Below, in pieces: positions 1 through 5,417 of a stretch of DNA of 6,152 nucleotides (position 1 is the stretch's first letter; every line of letters begins with the position of its first letter). The DNA is from Nitrosospira sp. Its GTDB lineage: Bacteria > Pseudomonadota > Gammaproteobacteria > Burkholderiales > Nitrosomonadaceae. The position numbers and the translations under genes are program-made. The notes beneath the pieces are model-generated. The model searched no databases. It saw only the letters and a list, made by a program, of their open reading frames with translations, and had not been told where the DNA came from. The stretch covers positions 1-6,152 of the forward strand of contig JAKDLC010000132.1 of the NCBI GenBank assembly GCA_030453055.1. The letters run 5' to 3'.

Positions 1-1956
1 TTCAAACACACCTATGCCCATGCCCGCCGATTTGGTGGTTTCGAAAGGTTTGAAAAGCCGCTCACGGATGAATTCTTCGCTCATACCATGCCCTGTGTCC
101 TTTATTTCAACGACCGCGAAACCATTTTCTCCACTCAGTCGAACGCGAACCTGACCGTCTCGGGAAGTAGCCTCTATCGCATTTTGTATAAGATGGCCCA
201 TGACCCGCTCCAGACGCGACGAATTGGCTTGCACCGTGAGACCGGAATCCAGTATTTCGAGCATTGGCTTTGGTTCGACGGCGGATTTACTCTTCACCGC
301 CTCCTCTAATAACCGGGCTAAGAAAATGGGGGCCGGCTTTTCCGACGAATCCCCACTGCTCAATTTCTCCAGAAGCCGTTTCATTTTCTGAACGGAGAGG
401 TACACCGTCTCGATCATATCTCGTTGAAAATCCGGGTTGTTTTTATGTCTTTCGGCATTGGAAAGCAAGAGCGATAACTGGGACACCAGATTTTTCAAGT
501 CATGCACCACAAACGTGGACATCCGATTAAAGGATTCAAACTGACGCGCCACCAGAAGCGCATTGGCCGCTTCGTGTTGCGCAAGATAACTCGCGGCCTG
601 GTTACCGGCGACTTTAAGCAGGTCACTCACCTCCCAGTTCAGCTTTACGCTACTTCTGGGCTGCGCCAGCACTGCAAAACCAAACAATTTCCGGTGCTGA
701 ATCAGAGGCACCACCAGCCAGGCTTTGGGAATGGCTTGCAACCACCGAGGCAGCGTGATCGCTGAGTATTTTTCCGGATTCGTCGCATACTCCTGCAGCT
801 CTATTACCCACTCCTTATGCGCCAAAAACTGGCAGAAGGGACTATCAGCCGGCTCGATCCCATCCGCCAAAGGCATGTTCCAATGGGTTACCGGCTCGTA
901 GTCGCCGGATTCCCGGCAAATCCACAGCGCACCGCCGGGACTCTCCACCAGTTGCGCCAAGGCCTGGATTGCACGTTCTCTCAGCCCTTGCTCGCCCTCT
1001 GAAAGCGTGCGTGTGAAATGCAGCCATTCTTCCCGATAGTCGTAGTTGTAGCTGAAAAAATGCTTGCTGATGAAGACCCTGAGCCAAGAGCGTAACGTAC
1101 CCGAGAACAGCGCAGCCGATAAAACGACCGCGGCGCCAAACAGGAAAATTACCTGCATGACCATACCCCAGCTTCCCCCAAAAAAACGGAGGTAGTAGCC
1201 GGCGGCGGCCATCGTCAGCAAATATATGGCGGCGCCAAACAATGCCGCCGAATAGAACAGGATGCGGCGCGACACCGTGATACCCAGCGACCATTGCGGA
1301 TTGCGCGCAGCCGACACGGCGACAAGCGGAATAACCAGCGCGTTGACTATCCCGCGCGCCGTCCAGATATCGGGGTTCACATGTCGGAGAAGAAGTGCGT
1401 CGCTGTATAAGTAAAAATCATAAGCGAAAATTCCGCCTATGCCGATGCAGGCGAATTTTATTCCCCAGCGCTCCTTGACCGGCGTATTCCGGTAAAGCTG
1501 CTCGACCAGGATCATGCCAACGAGCGCCATTGCTACGCTTCCAACGATACTATTAATGAAGTCGCCAGTATTACGGGATGAGAAGTCGAAATTCGCGTGA
1601 GAGTAAAAGATCGCGGCAAGACACGCAATGTAGAGCGTCGCGATGGCCGCCACGGCCGGCCTGATCCTTGAGGTTGAGGAGGAGTCTCCCCGCCGGTGCA
1701 GCCCCAGCAATGTTATGAGAAAAGCAGACCAGCCTGCATTTCTGAGGATTTCCAGAACATCCGTCAGAAGCGAAAGAGGAGTAGCCTGGGCGGCCTGATA
1801 AGCAAGCGTTGTTGCCCAAAGCGCGGAAAACAGGCAAGCGATGGGCAGCACGATCCCGTGCAGGCGACCCCGCCAACTCGTTAACAAAAGTAGCGCCAGA
1901 AAGAAATGCGCCACGGCGGCCGTTGCGTAGCTGGCCGCCGCTATGGTTGTCGACAT
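1..1956 (-). CDS. prsK: XrtA/PEP-CTERM system sensor histidine kinase PrsK (3' end cut by window)
   Basis: Inner-membrane sensor kinase. 652 residues are visible and the C-terminus lies outside the window. Residues 1-290 hold about eight or nine hydrophobic segments (for example 9-27, 72-88, 99-117, 133-151, 199-217, 231-252, 262-286). A GAF-like region spans about 312-460. The kinase core follows: H-box VVHDLKNL with phospho-accepting His485, N-box HLIQNAIEA with Asn592, G1 box DTGHGM at Asp620, and G2 box GMGIG at 645-649 after PFETTKSA. This layout is that of TIGR02916 (PrsK), which works with the sigma-54 type regulator PrsR in exosortase A loci; the signal is unknown. ATG 1956 was chosen because it directly precedes the first membrane segment as in the family. 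It has no good Shine-Dalgarno, so translation may depend on the upstream gene. It follows the sugar transferase by 97 bases, as expected for the locus. No frameshift was seen. Confidence 0.9.
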   Translation of the reverse strand, partial: MSTTIAAASYATAAVAHFFLALLLLTSWRGRLHGIVLPIACLFSALWATTLAYQAAQATPLSLLTDVLEILRNAGWSAFLITLLGLHRRGDSSSTSRIRPAVAAIATLYIACLAAIFYSHANFDFSSRNTGDFINSIVGSVAMALVGMILVEQLYRNTPVKERWGIKFACIGIGGIFAYDFYLYSDALLLRHVNPDIWTARGIVNALVIPLVAVSAARNPQWSLGITVSRRILFYSAALFGAAIYLLTMAAAGYYLRFFGGSWGMVMQVIFLFGAAVVLSAALFSGTLRSWLRVFISKHFFSYNYDYREEWLHFTRTLSEGEQGLRERAIQALAQLVESPGGALWICRESGDYEPVTHWNMPLADGIEPADSPFCQFLAHKEWVIELQEYATNPEKYSAITLPRWLQAIPKAWLVVPLIQHRKLFGFAVLAQPRSSVKLNWEVSDLLKVAGNQAASYLAQHEAANALLVARQFESFNRMSTFVVHDLKNLVSQLSLLLSNAERHKNNPDFQRDMIETVYLSVQKMKRLLEKLSSGDSSEKPAPIFLARLLEEAVKSKSAVEPKPMLEILDSGLTVQANSSRLERVMGHLIQNAIEATSRDGQVRVRLSGENGFAVVEIKDTGHGMSEEFIRERLFKPFETTKSAGMGIGVFE

Positions 1957-2053
1957 GACATTGGGCCGCGCCCGGAAAACCTCTGCATGAGTCCCTCGTA
2001 GAGCGCAGCGCCGCCCCTTGGCAAATCCGGGGACGTATTCACGGATTCCCGAA
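1957..2053 (-). other. Intercistronic gap between sugar transferase and prsK, with inverted repeat
   Basis: This 97-base gap separates two genes that are probably co-transcribed. It contains an inverted repeat, AATCCG at 2024-2029 and CGGATT at 2042-2047, with a 12-base loop, a few bases after the sugar transferase stop. No T-run follows on the minus strand, so it is not a normal intrinsic terminator. It could be an mRNA-stabilising or expression-tuning stem. No Shine-Dalgarno lies at normal distance from the prsK ATG; the nearest purine block (AGAGG) is more than 20 bases upstream. Confidence 0.4.
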
Positions 2054-3448
2054 TCATCTTCCACCCTTGCCCAGCACAACGACTTCGACAGTATCTATCA
2101 GGATAATGACGTCAAGGAACAAACTGTGGTTCTTCACATAGTACAGATCGTACTGAAGCTTTTCGATGGCGTCTTCCAACGAGGCGCCATAACCGTAGCG
2201 AACCTGAGCCCAGCCGGTTATCCCCGGCTTGATACTGTGACGCACGTTGTAATAGGGAACTTCCGCGCATAGCTGGCTTACAAAATAGGGTCTTTCGGGA
2301 CGGGGACCGACAAAACTCATTTCCCCGTTCAAGACATTGAATATTTGAGGAAGCTCATCGATTCTCAGTTTCCGGATAATCCTGCCGACGAAGGTTGTGC
2401 GAGGATCATCCGTCTCCGCCCATCGGGGGGTTCCGCATTTCTCGGCGTCATGCCTCATACTACGAAACTTCAGAACCATAAATGTTTTCCCTCCTTTTCC
2501 GACCCTTTCCTGCCGGTAAAAAAAAGGAGCGCCGTCCTCGAAAAGGATGCAGAGCGCAGTAACGAGCATTACAGGGAATGTAACGGCCAGAAGAACTCCG
2601 CTCGCGGCCAGATCGAAAACTCGCTTGATGCTCGATCTGAGAATAGTCTGATCGAACCCTCCGCCAAACACTAACCAGCTGGGGTAAAGAGAGTTCACCC
2701 GGATATGGCCTCGCTCCCGTTCGAAAAAGGCAGCCGAGTCGGTCACCTTTACTCCGTTCAGTTTGCATTCCAGCAGGTCCTGAATAGGAAAGCCGCCGCC
2801 GCGCCGTTCCTGAATCGCAATGATGATTTCCCCCGCACCGTATCGATTAACCAGTGACATCAAGGACTCCTTCGGCAAGACGGCGGAAGATGGCACATGG
2901 AGCTCCTCATCCGGCAATGGGACAAAACCGATGATCCTGAATCCCCCATGGCGCGGAGCGTTTTTAGCTTGGTCGATGAACTCCTTTGCCCTGGTCCCTA
3001 TCCCCAGCACGATGGCTTGCGACTCCAGAATTCCTAGACTGGACCACTTAAGGAAAGCTGCTCGCGTCAGAAGGATCCCCAACAAAACGAGCAGCATCGC
3101 AAACCCCAGTATGCCCCGGCCGGAATAAAGATCAGGCAGCACATAAAAAATCAGGGTCATGATTCCGAACCCCAATATCATGGAGGGCATGAGCCGGTAT
3201 AAAGTGCCCTTGATATCCGGCCGGAAATCCAGTTGATACATCCCCATTGCCGCCATGCTCAGGATCATGACAAAGGTGAAAGTGCCGGCCACCGGGAACA
3301 AAGCCGAGAAAAAGAGAGAAGATGATTCAATTTGACCAAAAAGACGAAGGCTCGCCCCCAGATAAAATACGACCATCAGCACAAATACTTCCGTGCAAAT
3401 GAGCAAGACCTTGGTTCTGGAGATGTAATGATTAGAAATGCGAAGCAA
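2054..3448 (-). CDS. XrtA-system initiating sugar transferase, EpsB_2/TIGR03013 family (polyprenyl-phosphate sugar-phosphotransferase)
   Basis: Inner-membrane enzyme expected to transfer a sugar-1-phosphate from a nucleotide sugar to undecaprenyl phosphate, the first step of exopolysaccharide assembly; the sugar cannot be read from sequence. The 464 residues show four N-terminal hydrophobic segments (about 13-36, 46-70, 87-103, 112-131). A Rossmann-like CoA-binding_3 region follows (about 143-250, glycine motif VLGIGTR at 147-153). The catalytic bacterial sugar transferase domain (PF02397 type) spans about 271-464. It begins with a membrane helix (276-303) and contains KFRSM (327-331), the Asp-Glu dyad in RIDELPQ (Asp364/Glu365), GPRPE (381-385) and KPGITGW (407-413). 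Length and opening residues MLRISNHYI fit TIGR03013. The start is TTG: no in-frame ATG is near, the family's N-terminus begins here, and GGGGA sits 6 bases upstream. Its position before prsK is typical of XrtA loci. The reading frame is intact. Confidence 0.92.
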   Translation of the reverse strand: MLRISNHYISRTKVLLICTEVFVLMVVFYLGASLRLFGQIESSSLFFSALFPVAGTFTFVMILSMAAMGMYQLDFRPDIKGTLYRLMPSMILGFGIMTLIFYVLPDLYSGRGILGFAMLLVLLGILLTRAAFLKWSSLGILESQAIVLGIGTRAKEFIDQAKNAPRHGGFRIIGFVPLPDEELHVPSSAVLPKESLMSLVNRYGAGEIIIAIQERRGGGFPIQDLLECKLNGVKVTDSAAFFERERGHIRVNSLYPSWLVFGGGFDQTILRSSIKRVFDLAASGVLLAVTFPVMLVTALCILFEDGAPFFYRQERVGKGGKTFMVLKFRSMRHDAEKCGTPRWAETDDPRTTFVGRIIRKLRIDELPQIFNVLNGEMSFVGPRPERPYFVSQLCAEVPYYNVRHSIKPGITGWAQVRYGYGASLEDAIEKLQYDLYYVKNHSLFLDVIILIDTVEVVVLGKGGR

Positions 3449-3454
3449 TTTTGG

Positions 3455-3459
3455 TCCCC
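3455..3459 (-). promoter_or_regulatory. Shine-Dalgarno supporting the TTG start of the sugar transferase
   Basis: On the minus strand GGGGA is followed by six bases and then TTG at 3448. The frame is open further upstream but has no nearby ATG. The ATG at 3461 is in another frame and meets a stop after nine codons, so TTG is the best start. Confidence 0.6.
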
Positions 3460-3518
3460 ATAGCGCCCCTAAGCGATAAGATACCGCTGCACATATCGTT
3501 GTCCTATTGCCGAGCGCC

Positions 3519-3545
3519 AGGATCGAGCGTCGGGCGCTTGATCCT
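3519..3545. repeat. Hairpin upstream of the sugar transferase
   Basis: The 11-base arms are 3519-3529 (AGGATCGAGCG) and 3535-3545 (CGCTTGATCCT), with a 5-base loop TCGGG. All pairs are Watson-Crick except one G-T at 3525/3539, which becomes a C-A mismatch in a minus-strand transcript. It lies 71-97 bases upstream of the sugar transferase start. No T-run follows on either side, so an operator or leader-RNA structure is likelier than a terminator. Confidence 0.55.
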
Positions 3546-3555
3546 CCGGTACCGG
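3546..3555. promoter_or_regulatory. Perfect 10-bp palindrome adjoining the hairpin
   Basis: CCGGTACCGG is a perfect palindrome that directly abuts the 3519-3545 hairpin. It lies about 100 bases upstream of the sugar transferase start. A binding site for a dimeric regulator is possible. The match is to no known operator that I recognise, so the role is a guess. Confidence 0.3.
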
Positions 3556-3800
3556 CATTGCAGAAGATTTTCTGTAATACCCATGCGCCGCCACAGATGC
3601 ACTTGTGAATGAATCAATGGACCGGCGTATACATGCATATGAGATATGACCGAGCGCTTTATCCCTTCGTGGAAATTTTATCGGCAAACATGTCGCTTAT
3701 GTGACTGCATGATTGCTGTTGCGACGATGAAGCACGCTCCCCAGGTTAGTTACAGGCCAGGCAGGATTCAGTTAAGGAGGGTTCCATCTTTTAATTTAGA

Positions 3801-3816
3801 CATATCGCATCATATC
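3801..3816. promoter_or_regulatory. Tandem CATATC direct repeat with 10-bp period
   Basis: CATATC occurs at 3801-3806 and again at 3811-3816, exactly one helical turn apart. The same hexamer occurs at 3492-3497, and its reverse complement at 3643-3648, within the same gap. Tandem half-sites with this spacing are common for response-regulator binding. Which protein might bind is unknown, and AT-rich composition makes chance plausible. Confidence 0.25.
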
Positions 3817-4004
3817 AATTTTGCCAGCGAGAACAATTGGACCTTGGTACGTTAATTGAAGGGTGTGGGGTAATTAGGCAGCAGGCTGCCCGAGTCTGGA
3901 ATCGCCGGCATTTCCAAGATTGAGACAGGACGGGCAAATTGCGACATGAGGGAATAGAGGAGAAATACCAGATACTTAATACAGTAAAAGAGAAAGAATG
4001 AATA

Positions 4005-4670
4005 TCAGCGTCCTACTCCAGCCGAGTCATGTGATGATAGGGAACCCTGCATGATCAATGCCAGCTTGAGCCGATCAGCGACGTCCAACTTGCGGAAAAT
4101 CTCGGTCAAATGCGCCTTCACCGTACGCTCGGTAATATCCAGCCGTCGTGCGATTTGTTTGTTGCTTTCGCCGTTCCCGACAAGGGTGGCGATTTCAGAT
4201 TCGCGCCGGGTAAGATTTGCGAGCAACTCGCTAACAGCTTGCTTGATTTCGTTCTTTTCCTGCGTGATCATGACCAACTCGTCCAGGAGGTGCCAGCTGA
4301 GCGTTCGTCGAATCCACAATTCACCTTGCTGAACGGCCTCAACGACATTTTTGAGCTGCTCGGGTTCGATATCACCTCTGCAACAACCCCTCACACCCGT
4401 CCTGAACAATTCCCATTCTGTCTCGTTAGAAATGGCGCGGCTCAAAATAATCACCTTGGTTTCCGGATTCAATTTTATCAGGCCGGAAATCTCATTCGGC
4501 CCACTCAATTTGGACAAGTCGTGATCGAGCAGAAGAATCTTGGGCTTTATCCGCACCAATTCACTTCTGACCGAATCCAGATTGGTTGAGCAAAAAATAG
4601 GAGCAAGACCACGCACCCCCCGCTCCCAGCGAAGAAGATCATCTTGAGATGAACTGGCCAGCAAGATCAA
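4005..4670 (-). CDS. LuxR/NarL-type response regulator with degenerate receiver domain
   Basis: Cytoplasmic DNA-binding regulator of 221 residues. The receiver-like domain spans about 1-118 and the LuxR/GerE helix-turn-helix (PF00196 type) about 151-208. The latter shows LTRRESEIATL and NKQIARRLDITERTVKAHL, then IFRKLDVADR. The receiver keeps a putative phosphoacceptor Asp49 (ILLLDHD) and Ser77 in the Thr/Ser position. The acidic pair after strand 1 is replaced by serines (LLASSSQD), and the conserved Lys appears to be Gly99 or Arg98 (GVRGCCRGD). Aspartate phosphorylation by the usual chemistry is therefore doubtful. The start is TTG: an in-frame TGA at 4683-4685 rules out anything longer, and GGGAG lies 6 bases upstream. 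It follows the receiver-only gene by 27 bases and probably shares its mRNA. Targets are not shown; the sugar transferase promoter region downstream is an obvious candidate. No cognate kinase is adjacent. Confidence 0.85.
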   Translation of the reverse strand: MILLASSSQDDLLRWERGVRGLAPIFCSTNLDSVRSELVRIKPKILLLDHDLSKLSGPNEISGLIKLNPETKVIILSRAISNETEWELFRTGVRGCCRGDIEPEQLKNVVEAVQQGELWIRRTLSWHLLDELVMITQEKNEIKQAVSELLANLTRRESEIATLVGNGESNKQIARRLDITERTVKAHLTEIFRKLDVADRLKLALIMQGSLSSHDSAGVGR

Positions 4671-4676
4671 GAGTGT

Positions 4677-4681
4677 CTCCC
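4677..4681 (-). promoter_or_regulatory. Shine-Dalgarno supporting the TTG start of the LuxR-type regulator
   Basis: GGGAG on the minus strand stands 6 bases before TTG 4670. The ATG at 4693 is out of frame and stops after eight codons, so TTG with this site is the only sensible start. Confidence 0.6.
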
Positions 4682-4697
4682 GTCAATATGCATGAGG

Positions 4698-5183
4698 TTA
4701 ATGTAATACCTCATCCATAATTTTACTCAGCATTCTGCGTGTCACCCAAGCCTCGCCACGATCAACCACGCGCACAGCCTTTAAAAAATAAAACGGATCC
4801 GCTTCATGGTTCAAGCAACCGCGTGCACCATTAGCCAGCGCCTGTATTATCTGCTCGTCCGGGACCGATTTATCTGTCAGCAGAATCACCCGTGTCTCAG
4901 GACATTCGCGAGTTAGAGCCCCTAACAGCGTGAAATCCTCATCGGCGGACTGGCTCAGGTCGACAAAAAGGATACGGGGTTTTAGCCGGCTGACTCGTGC
5001 AACGACGTCTTCAATCGCGGTAATATCCATCCGACGTTGGAGTCCGGGGCCGGTGGATATCACCCCTCCATTTGACATGGCGTTTGCAAGCACTTTGACG
5101 CCTTGCCCCCCTTGCAACGATTGTTCCAGTTTTGCGCGCCTCCGCGGGTCCGTATCTGCTATTGCCACGGTAACCACTTGCAT
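4698..5183 (-). CDS. Stand-alone receiver-like protein without output domain
   Basis: A 161-residue cytoplasmic protein resembling the receiver half of NarL/FixJ regulators. Strand 1 gives VAIADTDPRRR, with Asp10 and Asp12 but Thr11 where the second acidic residue normally sits. The putative phosphoacceptor is Asp75 (ILFVDLSQ) and the conserved Thr is Thr103 (ILLTDKS). The usual Lys after GARGCL is His126. Residues about 37-55 form a glycine-rich insertion compared with typical receivers. From about residue 62 it aligns without gaps to the neighbouring regulator, up to GEAWVTRRMLSKIMDEVL, and stops where the linker to a DNA-binding domain would begin. Only 27 bases separate it from the next gene, so no broken helix-turn-helix remains. 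ATG 5183 is preceded by AGGAGG at 7 bases. It may be a partner or antagonist of the downstream regulator (inference). Confidence 0.8.
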   Translation of the reverse strand: MQVVTVAIADTDPRRRAKLEQSLQGGQGVKVLANAMSNGGVISTGPGLQRRMDITAIEDVVARVSRLKPRILFVDLSQSADEDFTLLGALTRECPETRVILLTDKSVPDEQIIQALANGARGCLNHEADPFYFLKAVRVVDRGEAWVTRRMLSKIMDEVLH

Positions 5184-5190
5184 AGCTTCT

Positions 5191-5196
5191 CCTCCT
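5191..5196 (-). promoter_or_regulatory. Strong Shine-Dalgarno of the receiver-like gene
   Basis: A full AGGAGG on the minus strand lies 7 bases from ATG 5183. It is the best ribosome site in the window and fixes this start. It suggests the receiver-only protein is made in larger amount than its TTG-started partner. Confidence 0.75.
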
Positions 5197-5233
5197 AACT
5201 CTCTATTTGACTGCTAACCCGTCCAGATCGGGG

Positions 5234-5262
5234 ATTAAGGCAGTTAACGCGCCTCGTTACAA
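5234..5262 (-). promoter_or_regulatory. Possible sigma-70 promoter of the two-gene regulator unit
   Basis: On the minus strand TTGTAA (5257-5262) and CTTAAT (5234-5239) are separated by 17 bases, each matching four of six consensus positions. This would start transcription near 5227, about 45 bases before the gene. The match is weak and could be chance. Overlapping GTTAAC and GTTAC words at 5243-5284 might be regulator sites. Confidence 0.2.
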
Positions 5263-5347
5263 TGCCGGGGTTACACCGGTTAACTTCCAAGCCATTCCTG
5301 CGCACTCTGTTTATAAAGACTGCGTCATTTTTCACGTTTTCCACGAT

Positions 5348-5394
5348 GATACCGTACCCGCCCGGAATTTGGTAACAGGCAGGCGAGCGGTATC
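5348..5394. repeat. Inverted repeat between protease and receiver-like genes
   Basis: GATACCG (5348-5354) and CGGTATC (5388-5394) form perfect 7-bp arms around 33 bases. Part of the interior can also pair (GCC-rich near 5359 with GGCG near 5382). It lies 23 bases past the protease stop in the direction of transcription. No T-run follows on the minus strand, so it is at best an unusual terminator or mRNA 3'-end structure. Confidence 0.35.
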
Positions 5395-5417
5395 CTGATC
5401 AATTTATGGAAATGCGT

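Larger units (their letters stand above)
3449..4004. other. 556-base intergenic region without a convincing gene
   Basis: The region lies between the LuxR-type regulator and the sugar transferase, both on the minus strand, so it should hold the 3' end of one transcript and the promoter and leader of the next. Short open frames here have no domain-like pattern, no usable ribosome site and no recognisable product. It contains a hairpin (3519-3545), a 10-bp palindrome (3546-3555), a palindromic AT-rich cluster (3629-3648), CATATC motifs (3492-3816), CAGG-rich sequence (3742-3765) and a small GC hairpin (3877-3890). I found no clear sigma-70 or sigma-54 promoter on the minus strand. A small RNA or long mRNA leader is possible but not shown. 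Confidence 0.6.

Noticed and set aside
845..1294. Minus-strand open frame of 149 residues
   Set aside because: It overlaps the prsK membrane and GAF regions in another frame. The prsK frame shows the correct family features throughout.
3469..3687. Minus-strand open frame of 72 residues just before the sugar transferase
   Set aside because: Composition is not protein-like, there is no good ribosome site, and it runs through the hairpin and palindrome.
3702..3717. Sigma-54-like element TGACTGCATGATTGCT on the plus strand
   Set aside because: The near-invariant GG of the -24 box is GA, and there is no plus-strand gene downstream. No good match was found on the minus strand.
3774..3780. AAGGAGG, a good Shine-Dalgarno sequence on the plus strand
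   Set aside because: No start codon lies at a usable distance and no plausible plus-strand gene follows.
3877..3890. Small GC hairpin (GGCAG with CTGCC) past the LuxR-type regulator, considered as its terminator
   Set aside because: The stem is only 5 bp and is followed on the minus strand by TAATTACC rather than a T-run, so it is too weak to call.
4110..4589. Plus-strand open frame of 159 residues
   Set aside because: It is antisense to the LuxR-type regulator, whose helix-turn-helix is clear in the opposite frame. No ribosome site or domain pattern was seen.
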